Positions 51,182 to 59,755 of a stretch of DNA of 64,000 bases are shown here, one piece after another. The notes under the pieces were generated by a model. It had not been told where the DNA came from. It searched no databases and saw nothing but the letters and a program-made list of their open reading frames with translations. The stretch is from positions 2,108,001 through 2,172,000 of the forward strand of contig OZ219783.1 of assembly GCA_964291305.2 (NCBI GenBank), in the 5' to 3' direction. The first letter of the stretch is position 1. Every line of letters begins with the position of its first letter. Both the position numbers and the translations under genes were made by a program. Source of the DNA: VXNF01 sp964291305. Its GTDB lineage: Bacteria > Actinomycetota > Acidimicrobiia > Acidimicrobiales > CATQHL01.

Positions 51182-51955
51182 CTAGAAGCGGCGGCCCAGG
51201 GTGACGCCCACCTCGGTGGGGGCGGGGCGGTCCCAGCGCTCGTAGCCCGTCTGCTCTAGCTCGTCGGCCAATTCCGGCCCCCCGGAGGCAACGATTTGAC
51301 CGCGAATCATGATGTGCACGTGATCGGCGCGCAAGACGCCGAGCAGCCGGGTGTAGTGCGTGATGGCCAGCACCCCAAGGCCTTCGACGGTCGCATCTTC
51401 AATGCGCCGCGCCACGGCTTGCAGAGCATCGACGTCTAGTCCCGAATCGATCTCGTCTAGCACGGCAATCCGTGGACGCAGCACTGCGAGTTGCAGCGCC
51501 TCACCCCGCTTCTGCTCACCGCCCGATAGGTCCACGTTGACCGACCGCTCTAGCAACGCCGCGGGCACTCCAAGGCGCTCAGCCTCGGCGCTGAGTAGAG
51601 CATCTAGACCGTCGGCGTCAGGGTCACGCCCGCCGGCTCGTAGGGACGCCCCGAGAACGTCACGCAGGTTCACCCCCGGGACTTCGGTGGGATACTGCAT
51701 GGCTAAGAAGAGTCCCGCTTGCGCCCGCTCGAAAGGGCTGAGCAACAGCAGATCACGCCCGTCTAGCAGTGCCCGACCGGCGGTTATCGTGTAACCCCGC
51801 CTTCCCGCTAGGACATGTGCCAGGGTGGACTTGCCGCAACCGTTGGGGCCCATGACAGCATGCACCTCGCCAGCGGCAACTCGCAGGTCTACGCCATGCA
51901 GAATGGTCTCGCCAGCCACCGCAGCCCGCACGCCCTCGACGATCAGCTCGCTCAC
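51182..51955 (-). CDS. sufC: SufC-like Fe-S assembly ATPase (second copy)
   Basis: A 257-residue ABC ATPase starting at GTG (VSELIVEGVRAAVAG). Walker A is MGPNGCGKSTLAHVLAG near 35-51, signature LSGGEQKRGEALQLA near 148-162, and Walker B IAVLDEIDSGLDVDALQAVA near 168-187. It keeps the SufC hallmarks (GEQKR, DSGLDxDAL) but is distinct from the copy at 48383. It is co-transcribed with the Rieske and sufD genes, so it is the natural partner of this SufBD pair. Confidence 0.9.
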   Translation of the reverse strand: MSELIVEGVRAAVAGETILHGVDLRVAAGEVHAVMGPNGCGKSTLAHVLAGRRGYTITAGRALLDGRDLLLLSPFERAQAGLFLAMQYPTEVPGVNLRDVLGASLRAGGRDPDADGLDALLSAEAERLGVPAALLERSVNVDLSGGEQKRGEALQLAVLRPRIAVLDEIDSGLDVDALQAVARRIEDATVEGLGVLAITHYTRLLGVLRADHVHIMIRGQIVASGGPELADELEQTGYERWDRPAPTEVGVTLGRRF

Positions 51956-51959
51956 GCCG

Positions 51960-52298
51960 CTACCTCTCGCAAAGAGAGACGAAGACGCCCTTTTCGGAGG
52001 CCTCCACCTGGTGGACCGCCACCGGAACAACTGCTGGCAGGGTGAGCGCTTCGCCGGTGCGCAAGTCGAAGAGGCTGCCGTGGGCGGAACATTCCAAGGC
52101 GCATTCAGCCACGTCCACATCGCCCTCGCTGAGCGAGAAGTCGGCGTGACTACAGGTGTCGTCGATGGCAAAGAACTCCTCGCCGATGCGAGCTAAGGCC
52201 ACCCGCCGGCCCTGCACCACAAAACAGCGAGCCTCGCCGGCTGCTAGCTCCTCCCAGTCGCATAAGCGCACCGGGCTCGTAGTGCTCTCCTGGTTCAT
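51960..52298 (-). CDS. Rieske-type ferredoxin
   Basis: A 112-residue protein of ferredoxin-component length. The 2Fe-2S ligands are Cys-x-His in AIDDTCSHADFSLSEGDV near 44-61 and Cys-x-x-His in ECSAHGSLFDLRTGEAL near 67-83. Such Rieske proteins often sit inside actinobacterial suf operons, between sufD and sufC, as here. It may carry electrons for cluster assembly or act with a separate oxygenase; no oxygenase gene is in the window. Confidence 0.9.
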   Translation of the reverse strand: MNQESTTSPVRLCDWEELAAGEARCFVVQGRRVALARIGEEFFAIDDTCSHADFSLSEGDVDVAECALECSAHGSLFDLRTGEALTLPAVVPVAVHQVEASEKGVFVSLCER

Positions 52299-52328
52299 CG
52301 CTGCTCCTCGTGCGTCATCTATCTCTTG

Positions 52329-53648
52329 TCATCGATCGGGACCGATTTTGGCGCGCACCATCTCGTCGAAACCCGACGCCACCGACTGAACCGGAAGCCG
52401 GTTGCGCACTTCGGAGAAGAACCCCTCCACGATGAGCCGCTCAGCCACATCGGGGGGGACGCCCCGGCTCTCCAGGTAGAAGCGATGATCTGCGTCGATC
52501 GGTCCAACCGAGCTGGCGTGGGCACAGCGCACATCGTTGTTCTCGATCTCCAAGTTGGGCACCGAGTCTGCCCAAACCTCTTCTGAGAGCTTCAAGATGC
52601 GGTTGGTCTGCTGGGCGTCGGTGCCTCGGGCCGTTACCCCTACCCGGATGAGGCCCGAATAGATAGAACGGGCTCGATCCTCTACCGCCCCCACAAAGAG
52701 CAGATTGCTGTTGGTGTCAGGAGCCAGATGGTTCTGGAAAGTGCGGAAGTCCAGAACTTGTTCACCGTCACCGAAGTACATGGCCGACATGTCACCGGTG
52801 GCGCCCCGGCCCGAAAGCGTGCAGTCCACCCGGCAGCGGGCATAGGCCCCACCGACTGCTGCTAATCCTATGGCTAAGTGCCCCTGGGAGGCCACCGTCG
52901 CTGCGGTCTGCTCGATTCCGGTGGCCTGAGGCCCGAGTTCCTGCAGTGTGAGGTACTGCAGACGGCCCCCAGCGCCTACCTCCACTTCGGCTATCGGCGC
53001 CACTAACACCTCCCCCTCGCCAGAAACTAAGGCGTTGACCACCTGCGCCTCGGCGCCGTCACCCACAACGACCACCAAGCGGGGAAAGATCGCCAGCGCC
53101 GGTGTGCGCACCAGGTTCACCACAGCTACGGGATCGCTGATACGCACCCCGCGGGGGATCTCCAACAAAATGGGCTCACTGCAAAACGCGTCGTTCATTA
53201 GCCCAAAAACGTCTGCCGGCTCACCCTGCACGCCACCTAGCAGAACCGCCGATTCGGACTCCTCGCCGAAGGGGCGGATTACCAAACCGGCGTCGGCGGC
53301 CTCTGGCGAGATCTCAACTCCGGCGAGCTGTCCGTCACAGGTCACCGCCAGGGCGCTCAGCTCCCCTAGACGGTCTCGCAACGAGCCGAGCAGATCATCG
53401 ACGCCAGCTCCGCGAACCAAGGCGTCCGGTTCTTTTACCGCACCGTTAGCGCCGGCGGCCGGTGCGGGCTGGTAGGTCTCAAGTCGCAACTCGGTGATTG
53501 GGCTGTAGCGCCACACCTCCTCACTGGGTGACGGTAGCTGGGCACTGCTGACGGCTTCAGCGGCCTTCAGCCGCCTTTGCCGCAGCCAGGCAGGACCCCC
53601 CAGAGCCTCGGCGTGCGCGACGGAGAAAACTTGGCGAAAGTCGGCCAT
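52329..53648 (-). CDS. sufD: Fe-S cluster assembly protein SufD
   Basis: A 439-residue SufB/SufD-family protein. The N-terminal part is variable (LRQRRLKAAEAVSSAQLPSP). The core beta-helix has DFRTFQNHLAPDTNSNLLFV near 316 and RTNRILKLS-like ARGTDAQQTNRILKLSEEVW near 350. NDVRCAHASSVGPIDADHRF near 378 carries the conserved Cys/His, and GVPPDVAERLIVEGFF precedes the C-terminus, as usual. Together with SufB it forms the scaffold on which SufC acts. 30 bp separate its stop from the Rieske gene. Confidence 0.92.
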   Translation of the reverse strand: MADFRQVFSVAHAEALGGPAWLRQRRLKAAEAVSSAQLPSPSEEVWRYSPITELRLETYQPAPAAGANGAVKEPDALVRGAGVDDLLGSLRDRLGELSALAVTCDGQLAGVEISPEAADAGLVIRPFGEESESAVLLGGVQGEPADVFGLMNDAFCSEPILLEIPRGVRISDPVAVVNLVRTPALAIFPRLVVVVGDGAEAQVVNALVSGEGEVLVAPIAEVEVGAGGRLQYLTLQELGPQATGIEQTAATVASQGHLAIGLAAVGGAYARCRVDCTLSGRGATGDMSAMYFGDGEQVLDFRTFQNHLAPDTNSNLLFVGAVEDRARSIYSGLIRVGVTARGTDAQQTNRILKLSEEVWADSVPNLEIENNDVRCAHASSVGPIDADHRFYLESRGVPPDVAERLIVEGFFSEVRNRLPVQSVASGFDEMVRAKIGPDR

Positions 53649-53660
53649 CCGCTCAGCCGG

Positions 53661-54032
53661 TTAACTGCGCTTGCCGCGGCCCTTGCCGCGGCGGCGAAGC
53701 GTCCGGCCCAGCCGGCTAGCAGAGCGCCGATTTGCCTTGTCTAGGTCGGCCATGATTTCTTGGCCCGCCTGGTTCACGACATCCTCAGCGGCATCCAACA
53801 GCGCGGCGATGGAGTCGTCGCTGCCCAGCGACGCCGGCTCGTCGGGCGTCTTCGGCGTGACGAGGGTGCCGTAGGACCAGTTCACGTCGGCTCGGCGCCG
53901 GGTGTACGCCTCGCAGTTCTCCGGACAGCGCCAAGGTGCCTCTGGAGCTAGATCTAGGTCGCACTTGCGCACGGTGTCGCCGTTGGGATACGTGCGACTC
54001 TCGAAGTGCTTGCAGTCTTGACGCATCGGCAT
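53661..54032 (-). CDS. Cys-containing small protein between sufB and sufD
   Basis: A 123-residue protein (or 121 from the second ATG, MRQDCKHF). Four Cys lie in the first 42 residues: QDCKHFESRTY, VRKCDLDLAPEAPW and RCPENCEAYTRRR, a possible metal or cluster site. The C-terminal 30 residues are strongly basic (RRSASRLGRTLRRRGKGRGK). I do not recognise a named family. Its location between sufB and sufD on the same strand, 12 bp before sufD, suggests an accessory role in Fe-S assembly (inference). Confidence 0.65.
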   Translation of the reverse strand: MPMRQDCKHFESRTYPNGDTVRKCDLDLAPEAPWRCPENCEAYTRRRADVNWSYGTLVTPKTPDEPASLGSDDSIAALLDAAEDVVNQAGQEIMADLDKANRRSASRLGRTLRRRGKGRGKRS

Positions 54033-54129
54033 GGCTCAACCAGTCTACGGGGAGCACCCTCGGCGCCGGTTGGGCTTTGGGCGACTGCGGGAGAATGCGA
54101 TGGACGACCTGGGGAGGTCGGGGCGGACC

Positions 54130-55536
54130 TCAGCCGACCGAGCCCTCCATCTGCAACTCGATAAGCCGGCTCCACTCCACGGCGTACTCCATGGGCAGCG
54201 TGCGGGTCACGGGCTCCACGAAGCCGTTGACGATCATCCCCATGGCCTGCTCCTCGCTGAGGCCACGGCTCATCAGATAGAAGAGCTGTTCGTCGGCAAC
54301 TTTAGACACTGTGGCTTCGTGGCCAATGACAGCATCCTGGCTACCAACCTCCATGTAAGGGTAGGTATCTGAGATGCTGTCGGGGTCGAGGATGAGGGCG
54401 TCGCACTGCACGTGACTCTTGCAGCCGGTAGCGCCCGGCTCCACCCTCACCAGGCCGCGATAGCTAGTGCGCCCGCCGTCCTTGGAGATGGACTTGGAGA
54501 CAATCTTGGATGTGGTCTCGGGGGCTGCGTGGGTCATCTTGGCACCGGTGTCTTGATGCTGGCCATCACCGGCGTACGCCACCGAGAGCACCTCGCCGGA
54601 GGCCTTGGGGCCCACCATCACCACGGCTGGGTACTTCATAGTGAGCTGACTGCCGATGTTGCCGTCGATCCACTCCATGTGGCCCTCGGCCTGGACCCTG
54701 GCCCGCTTGGTGACCAAGTTGAAGACGTTGTTGGACCAGTTCTGGATGGTGGTGTAGGTAACTCTGGCACCTTCGGCTACCACGATCTCAACCACAGCCG
54801 AGTGCAGCGAATCGCTGGTGTATACGGGTGCTGAGCAACCCTCCACATAATGCACCTGGGAACCCTCATCGGCGATGATCAGGGTGCGTTCGAACTGTCC
54901 CATGTTCTCAGCGTTGATGCGGAAGTAGGCCTGCAGCGGCAACTCCACGCTGACGCCGGGCGGCACGTAGATGAACGATCCCCCCGACCACACAGCCGAG
55001 TTGAGCGCTGAGAACTTATTGTCGTTAGGCGGAATCACCCGCCCGAAGTACTTGCGGACCAAGTCGGGATGCTCTCGCACCGCGGAGTCCATGTCGCTGA
55101 AAATGACGCCCTGTGCCTCTAGATCCTCACGATTGCGGTGGTAGACCACCTCTGACTCGTACTGGGCGGTCACGCCGGCGAGGTACTTGCGCTCGGCCTC
55201 TGGGATCCCGAGACGCTCGTAGGTGTTCTTGATGCCCTCAGGGACGTCGTCCCACTCGCTTACCCGCTCCTCGGTGGGCTTGATGTAGTAGTAGATGTTG
55301 TCGAACTGAATGCCGCCGAGTTCGCCACCCCAGGTGGGCAGCGGCCGCCGTTCGAAACGGTCGAGCGACTTGAGCCTGAAGTCCAACATCCACTCCGGCT
55401 CTTGCTTCATTAACGACATCTCGCGCACGATGTCACGGTCTAGCCCACGCCGGGGCTTGAAGACGTAATCCTCTTCGTCGCTCCAGCCCAGGGCGTAGCT
55501 GCCGAGATCGACGCCGATGTTGCTGGTTGTGGTCAT
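54130..55536 (-). CDS. sufB: Fe-S cluster assembly protein SufB
   Basis: A 468-residue protein with typical SufB sequence throughout. It has MSLMKQEPEWMLDFRLKSLD near 40, SALNSAVWSGGSFIYVPPGV near 172 and YVEGCSAPVYTSDSLHSAVV near 229. SKSISKDGGRTSYRGLVRVE and KSHVQCDALILD near 377, with the conserved Cys, are followed by GLSEEQAMGMIVNGFVEP near 433. Length is normal. GGAGATCTC precedes the ATG. First gene of the minus-strand suf operon; no SufR-like regulator is found upstream, where a gamma carbonic anhydrase gene lies 83 bp away on the same strand. Confidence 0.95.
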   Translation of the reverse strand: MTTTSNIGVDLGSYALGWSDEEDYVFKPRRGLDRDIVREMSLMKQEPEWMLDFRLKSLDRFERRPLPTWGGELGGIQFDNIYYYIKPTEERVSEWDDVPEGIKNTYERLGIPEAERKYLAGVTAQYESEVVYHRNREDLEAQGVIFSDMDSAVREHPDLVRKYFGRVIPPNDNKFSALNSAVWSGGSFIYVPPGVSVELPLQAYFRINAENMGQFERTLIIADEGSQVHYVEGCSAPVYTSDSLHSAVVEIVVAEGARVTYTTIQNWSNNVFNLVTKRARVQAEGHMEWIDGNIGSQLTMKYPAVVMVGPKASGEVLSVAYAGDGQHQDTGAKMTHAAPETTSKIVSKSISKDGGRTSYRGLVRVEPGATGCKSHVQCDALILDPDSISDTYPYMEVGSQDAVIGHEATVSKVADEQLFYLMSRGLSEEQAMGMIVNGFVEPVTRTLPMEYAVEWSRLIELQMEGSVG

Positions 55537-55619
55537 GAGATCTCCCCAGCCTGTGGCGGACTTGATGGGCTTAGCCTACCGGCCAGCCACGCCCATGCTT
55601 CAGGGTCAGCGCCGGTTGC

Positions 55620-56138
55620 TCAGTCCAGGCGCTGCAGATCGGCTTTGTAGCGACGGCCACGGGCCGCGTAGTTGGCAGCAGCAGCGACCAACCTGGCGCC
55701 AGCGGCGGCGCCGGGACGGATCTTGGCCGGCACGCCAACGGCTAGGGCCTGCGGCGGGATGTCGGTGCCGTCTAGCACCACGGCCCCGGCGCCCACCAGT
55801 GCCCCCTCCCCTACTACAACACCGTGGCGGATTACCGAACCGACGCCGGCCAGGGAGCCATCTCTCAGCGTGCAGGCCTCCAGGTGCACCAAGTGCCCCA
55901 CGGTGCAGTCGTTACCTATCCTCGTGGGGCACACGGGGGCGGTGTGGACCACGGCCCCGTCCTGGATAGAGGATCGCTCACCCACGATGATCGCCCCGTC
56001 GTCGCCGCGTAGCACCGCCTGCGGCCACACCGTCGAGTCGGCCCCGATGGTGACATCACCGATGATGGTGGCTTCGGGGTGCACATAAGCATCAGGGTGA
56101 ATCTGAGGCACTAGACCGCCGAGGGCGTAGATAGCCAT
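55620..56138 (-). CDS. Gamma carbonic anhydrase-family protein
   Basis: A 172-residue left-handed beta-helix protein. Hexapeptide-type repeats run from YVHPEATIIGDVTIGADSTV near 18 to about residue 140. Metal-site His residues are in AVVHTAPVCPTRIGNDC near 63 and VGHLVHLEACTLRDG near 79-93. The length and His pattern fit the CaiE/PaaY-YrdA type gamma carbonic anhydrases; activity cannot be told from sequence because many members are not active. GGAGAGGAC lies before the ATG. 15 bp downstream of the flavin reductase gene's stop on the same strand. Confidence 0.88.
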   Translation of the reverse strand: MAIYALGGLVPQIHPDAYVHPEATIIGDVTIGADSTVWPQAVLRGDDGAIIVGERSSIQDGAVVHTAPVCPTRIGNDCTVGHLVHLEACTLRDGSLAGVGSVIRHGVVVGEGALVGAGAVVLDGTDIPPQALAVGVPAKIRPGAAAGARLVAAAANYAARGRRYKADLQRLD

Positions 56139-56153
56139 GGGAGTCCTCTCCTG

Positions 56154-56645
56154 TTAGCCGGGGGCCTGACGCAAGGCGCCGTAGCCACCTTTGAAGAAGA
56201 TCAGTGGCCTACCGTTGGGGCGCTCAACGCCCAGGTCGGCGACTCGCCCTACAACGATCCAATGGTCGCCCGCCTCGTGGACCGCTTCGATGGTGCAGTC
56301 GATCCAGGCCAGGCAGCCCTGAATGACTGGCGAGCCCGTGACTCGGGTGTCCCAGGAGATTCCAGCAAACTTGTCGGCCTCCCTGCCGGCGAACCGCGAA
56401 CTCACAGCATCCTGGTCTTCGGCCAGCACGTTGACACAGAAGCTGCCACTCGCTTCAATCGCCGGCCAACTGGTGGACGACTTGCCGGGACAGAACATCA
56501 CCAGGGGTGGGTCTAGCGAGACCGAACCGAAGGACCCGATGGCCAGGCCCACCGGGTCGGCGTCGGAGACGGCGGTTACCACAGTAACGCCAGTGGGGAA
56601 ATGGCCCAGAACTCGCCTGAACTCAGCCGAATCGAACGCTGACAT
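56154..56645 (-). CDS. Flavin reductase-like protein (FMN-binding split barrel)
   Basis: A 163-residue protein starting MSAFDSAEFRRVLGHFPTGV. The flavin-binding features are FPTGVTVVTAVSDADPVGLA near 15-34, IGSFGSVSLDPPLVMFCPGK near 37-56 and GSFCVNVLAEDQDAVSSRFA near 68-87. CTIEAVHEAGDHWIVVGRV follows near 132, and the C-terminal FFKGGYGAL is typical. It is the reductase component type that supplies reduced flavin to two-component monooxygenases. No monooxygenase is adjacent. An open frame extends upstream across a tandem repeat but is not credible. Confidence 0.86.
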   Translation of the reverse strand: MSAFDSAEFRRVLGHFPTGVTVVTAVSDADPVGLAIGSFGSVSLDPPLVMFCPGKSSTSWPAIEASGSFCVNVLAEDQDAVSSRFAGREADKFAGISWDTRVTGSPVIQGCLAWIDCTIEAVHEAGDHWIVVGRVADLGVERPNGRPLIFFKGGYGALRQAPG

Positions 56646-56811
56646 CGCTTGATTTGTCGCCGTCAGACGGCGGCGACTTCGGATACACCGGCTGGCGCGC
56701 CGAACCCTTTGTTTCTGGCAGCTTCGATCACCGCGAACCTCTAACAATCGGTGGGAGAATCTGTTTGGATCGTAGCCCAGCGTGTCTACGGCAGCGAATG
56801 ATGGCAGCGGA

Positions 56812-56897
56812 TGAGCGAATGACGACGGCAGCGAATGACGACGGCAGCAAATGACGACGGCAGCAAATGACGACGGCAGCAAATGACGACGGCAGCG
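56812..56897. repeat. 16-bp tandem repeat between flavin reductase and biotin ligase genes
   Basis: The unit GCAGCAAATGACGACG recurs with exact 16-bp spacing (GCAGC at 56828, 56844, 56860, 56876 and 56892), with degenerate units before 56828. It lies in the 273-bp gap between 56646 and 56918 and shows no promoter-like or hairpin feature. The period is not a multiple of three, so it is not coding. Confidence 0.85.
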
Positions 56898-56918
56898 AAA
56901 ATCGTCGGTAGTGGGCGC

Positions 56919-57797
56919 TCAGCGGCGTTCGGAGCGGAGGTGGTGGCAGTCGCCGGCCGCCACCAGAACTCGACCAGCGGAGGTCGCCACCACCAGCCTG
57001 CCATCGTCGGTGAAATCCTCGGCGGTGCCGGTAACAGTGCCGTCGGGGGTGAGCAGATGTACCCGCCGCCCCAGCGTGGCGCTGTGGCAGCGCAGCAGGG
57101 CAAGTAAGTCGGCTGTCCCGTCAGGCTCCTGCAGGCGCCTGTAATAAGCGTCCAGGTGTCGCAGCACCGAGACCAGCAGTTCATCACGGCTCGGGAGGTG
57201 GGCCACCACGGTCTCCAGCGCTACCGGCGGCAGCGGCCGGAAGTCATCAGCTCCCTCGCTGGTGGGCAGGGCCGCAAGGGCTTCGCTCAGCGCCGTCTGA
57301 GCACGCAGGTTCACGCCGAAACCCAGCACCACGGCAGGCGCAGCAGCACCTTCGGGATCGGTGTACAGCTCTGCCAGCACGCCAGCCAGCTTCGCCTCGC
57401 TGGGATCGGTAGTTTCGCTAGGCACTTGGGTAATGACATCGTTGGGCCATTTCAGTTTTACGTCCGCGCCTGCTTCGGCGCAGGCGGCGCGGACCGCCAG
57501 CGCTCCCGCCGGTGACAGCAGCCCAATAGCCCTAGTAGCAGCCCCAGTAGCAGAGTCCGCCCACCGCGGCCGCAGCAGCACCGAAGCCAGCAGCGCTGCA
57601 CCAGTTGGGGCCACCCAGGTTCTGCCGCGCCGCCCCCGCCCGGCGGTCTGATGGTCGGCGACAACGACGATCCCTTCCGGCGCACCCAGGCGGGCGGCCG
57701 CTAATAAGTCGGCGTTGGTCGAGCCGGTGCTGGTCACGAACCGCACCGTGCCGAATACCGTCCCCGAGAGCTTCTCGGCCACCTCCTCAGGGGTCAT
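56919..57797 (-). CDS. birA: Biotin--[biotin carboxyl-carrier protein] ligase
   Basis: A 292-residue monofunctional biotin ligase (no N-terminal repressor HTH). TSTGSTNADLLAAARLGAPE near 21-40, DHQTAGRGRRGRTWVAPTGA near 47-66 with the biotinyl-AMP loop GRGRRGR, and KLKWPNDVI near 115 with the catalytic Lys are all present. VVLGFGVNLRAQTALSE and a C-terminal SH3-like part (LGRRVHLLTPDGTVTGTAED) complete it. The ATG at 57797 (MTPEEVAEKL) is preferred over an upstream ATG that would extend into the divergent promoter. It faces the biotin carboxylase gene, whose carrier domain it would biotinylate. Confidence 0.92.
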   Translation of the reverse strand: MTPEEVAEKLSGTVFGTVRFVTSTGSTNADLLAAARLGAPEGIVVVADHQTAGRGRRGRTWVAPTGAALLASVLLRPRWADSATGAATRAIGLLSPAGALAVRAACAEAGADVKLKWPNDVITQVPSETTDPSEAKLAGVLAELYTDPEGAAAPAVVLGFGVNLRAQTALSEALAALPTSEGADDFRPLPPVALETVVAHLPSRDELLVSVLRHLDAYYRRLQEPDGTADLLALLRCHSATLGRRVHLLTPDGTVTGTAEDFTDDGRLVVATSAGRVLVAAGDCHHLRSERR

Positions 57798-57889
57798 CGC
57801 CCGCAACCGTAGAGCTAGCCGATAAGGCCCGGAACCGGGGTTATCACTGTTGTACGCGTATTCTGCGCCACGATCTGGCACGATATGGC

Positions 57890-59665
57890 GTGTTTTCTTC
57901 GGTCCTGATCGCCAATCGGGGCGAGATCGCAGTAAGGGTCATTCGGACTTGCCGGGAGTTGGGCATAAAGTCGATCGCCGTCTACTCCGAGCCCGACCGG
58001 GACTCCCTGCATGTGCGTCTCGCCGACGAGGCTTACGCTCTCGGAGGTCAGTCCAGCGAGGAGAGCTACCTCAACGTGCCTGCCATTCTCGCTGCGATCG
58101 AGGCCGGCGGTGCCGAGGCAGTCCACCCCGGCTACGGCTTCTTTAGCGAGAACGCCGATTTTGCTCGGCGGATCGTGGACATGGGGGTGGTGTTCGTTGG
58201 TCCGCCACCGAGTGCCATCGAGGTGATGGGCGACAAGATCTCCGCCCGCCGGGCCGCTGAAGGTGTAGGAGTACACAGCGTGCCGGGAACTTTGCTGATA
58301 GAGACCGCCGGCGACGTAGAGGCCTTCGCTGGCGAACACGACTACCCGGTAGCCATCAAAGCCGCCTACGGCGGTGGCGGGCGCGGCATGAAAGTGGTAC
58401 ACGCCGCAGGCGAGATAGAGGCGGCGCTGGACTCGGCTAGCCGCGAGGCACTGGCCTATTTCGGGCGCGACGAACTGTACCTAGAGCGCTATCTGCCCCG
58501 TCCACGCCACGTAGAGGTGCAAGTGCTGGCCGACACCCACGGCAACTGCGTCTACCTCGGAACCCGTGACTGCTCGGCGCAACGCCGCCATCAGAAGCTG
58601 ATCGAGGAGGCCCCCGCCCCCGACATTGCCGCCGAGGTGACCGCGGCTATGGGGTCAGCTGCGGTGACGGTGGCTCAGGGCTGCGACTACGTGAACGCCG
58701 GCACTGTGGAGTTCCTCTACCAAGATGGCGAGTTCTGGTATCTGGAGATGAACACGCGCCTACAAGTAGAGCACCCCGCCACCGAGTTGGTCTGCGGGTT
58801 GGATCTGGTAGAACAGCAACTCCGGGTGGCGGCCGGTGAGCCGCTGGGCTTCGATCAGTCCGACGTGGAGATGCGAGGCCACGCCATCGAGGTGCGCATC
58901 AATGCTGAAGATCCTGCCGGTGGGCACTTCCTACCCTCGCCGGGCCGAATCACCAAGCTTGTGGTGCCAGACGGCTTCGGCACTCGCTTCGACACGGGCT
59001 ACGAAGCCGGAGACGAGATCAGCCCGCTATACGACAACCTCATCGGCAAGCTCATCTGCTGGGGCGCCGACAGACCCGCAGCCATACGCCGCACTCTGCG
59101 GGCACTCGGAGAGATGGAAATCGAAGGTGTCGCCACGACCATTCCTGCCGACGAGGTAATCCTCTCCCACCCGGACTTCACTTCCGTGACGCACTCCACC
59201 CGCTGGGTGACCGACGAATTAGACCTCTCGGGACTCATGCCTATGCAGGTAGCGGAGGAACTGGCGCTCAACGACGAAGACGAGAAGGTGCATCACACCA
59301 TCGATGTGGAGGTCAACTCCAAGCGCTACAAGGTGAAACTGTGGTTACCGCCAGGGGCTACAGTGCCGGCAGCAGAACAGCGGCCCTCCCGCCGACCGCG
59401 ACGCACCACTTCCGGGGGTCGTGGGGGAGGCGGTGCTGGCGCTGGGAGCGGCGAAGTGCGCACCCCGATGCAGGGCACCGTCGTAAAGGTGCTAGTAGCT
59501 GAGGGCGACACCGTGTCGGCCGAAGACCCCGTCGTGGTGTTAGAAGCCATGAAAATGGAAAACAACCTCCTCGCCGGCTGCGAAGGCACCGTCCAGGAGG
59601 TGAGGGTGTCCCCAGGTGACCTAGTAGGCGGCGGGGACATAGTGGCACTAATCCAACCCAGCTGA
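57890..59665 (+). CDS. Acyl-CoA carboxylase alpha subunit (biotin carboxylase plus BCCP, AccA3 type)
   Basis: A 591-residue fusion. The biotin carboxylase domain has VLIANRGEIAVRVIRTCREL at the N-terminus. The ATP-grasp glycine loop AAYGGGGRGMKVVHAAGE lies near 161, GTRDCSAQRRHQKLIEEAPA near 224, and EMNTRLQVEHPATE near 286. A Gly/Ala linker near 500-520 leads to the carrier domain with VVLEAMKMENNLLAG, biotinylated at Lys555. The start is GTG 57890 (VFSSVLIANRGE), 92 bp from the divergent biotin ligase. It carboxylates biotin for a separate carboxyltransferase (acetyl- or propionyl-CoA), which is not in the window. Confidence 0.93.
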   Translation: MFSSVLIANRGEIAVRVIRTCRELGIKSIAVYSEPDRDSLHVRLADEAYALGGQSSEESYLNVPAILAAIEAGGAEAVHPGYGFFSENADFARRIVDMGVVFVGPPPSAIEVMGDKISARRAAEGVGVHSVPGTLLIETAGDVEAFAGEHDYPVAIKAAYGGGGRGMKVVHAAGEIEAALDSASREALAYFGRDELYLERYLPRPRHVEVQVLADTHGNCVYLGTRDCSAQRRHQKLIEEAPAPDIAAEVTAAMGSAAVTVAQGCDYVNAGTVEFLYQDGEFWYLEMNTRLQVEHPATELVCGLDLVEQQLRVAAGEPLGFDQSDVEMRGHAIEVRINAEDPAGGHFLPSPGRITKLVVPDGFGTRFDTGYEAGDEISPLYDNLIGKLICWGADRPAAIRRTLRALGEMEIEGVATTIPADEVILSHPDFTSVTHSTRWVTDELDLSGLMPMQVAEELALNDEDEKVHHTIDVEVNSKRYKVKLWLPPGATVPAAEQRPSRRPRRTTSGGRGGGGAGAGSGEVRTPMQGTVVKVLVAEGDTVSAEDPVVVLEAMKMENNLLAGCEGTVQEVRVSPGDLVGGGDIVALIQPS

Positions 59666-59755
59666 AGCGCCGGTGTTTATCGGATGCCTCAGCACTGCCA
59701 TGCCTAACTACCGTGGAGACCTCCCAGTCACTGCTGTTGGGCTGGCATCTCTTCC

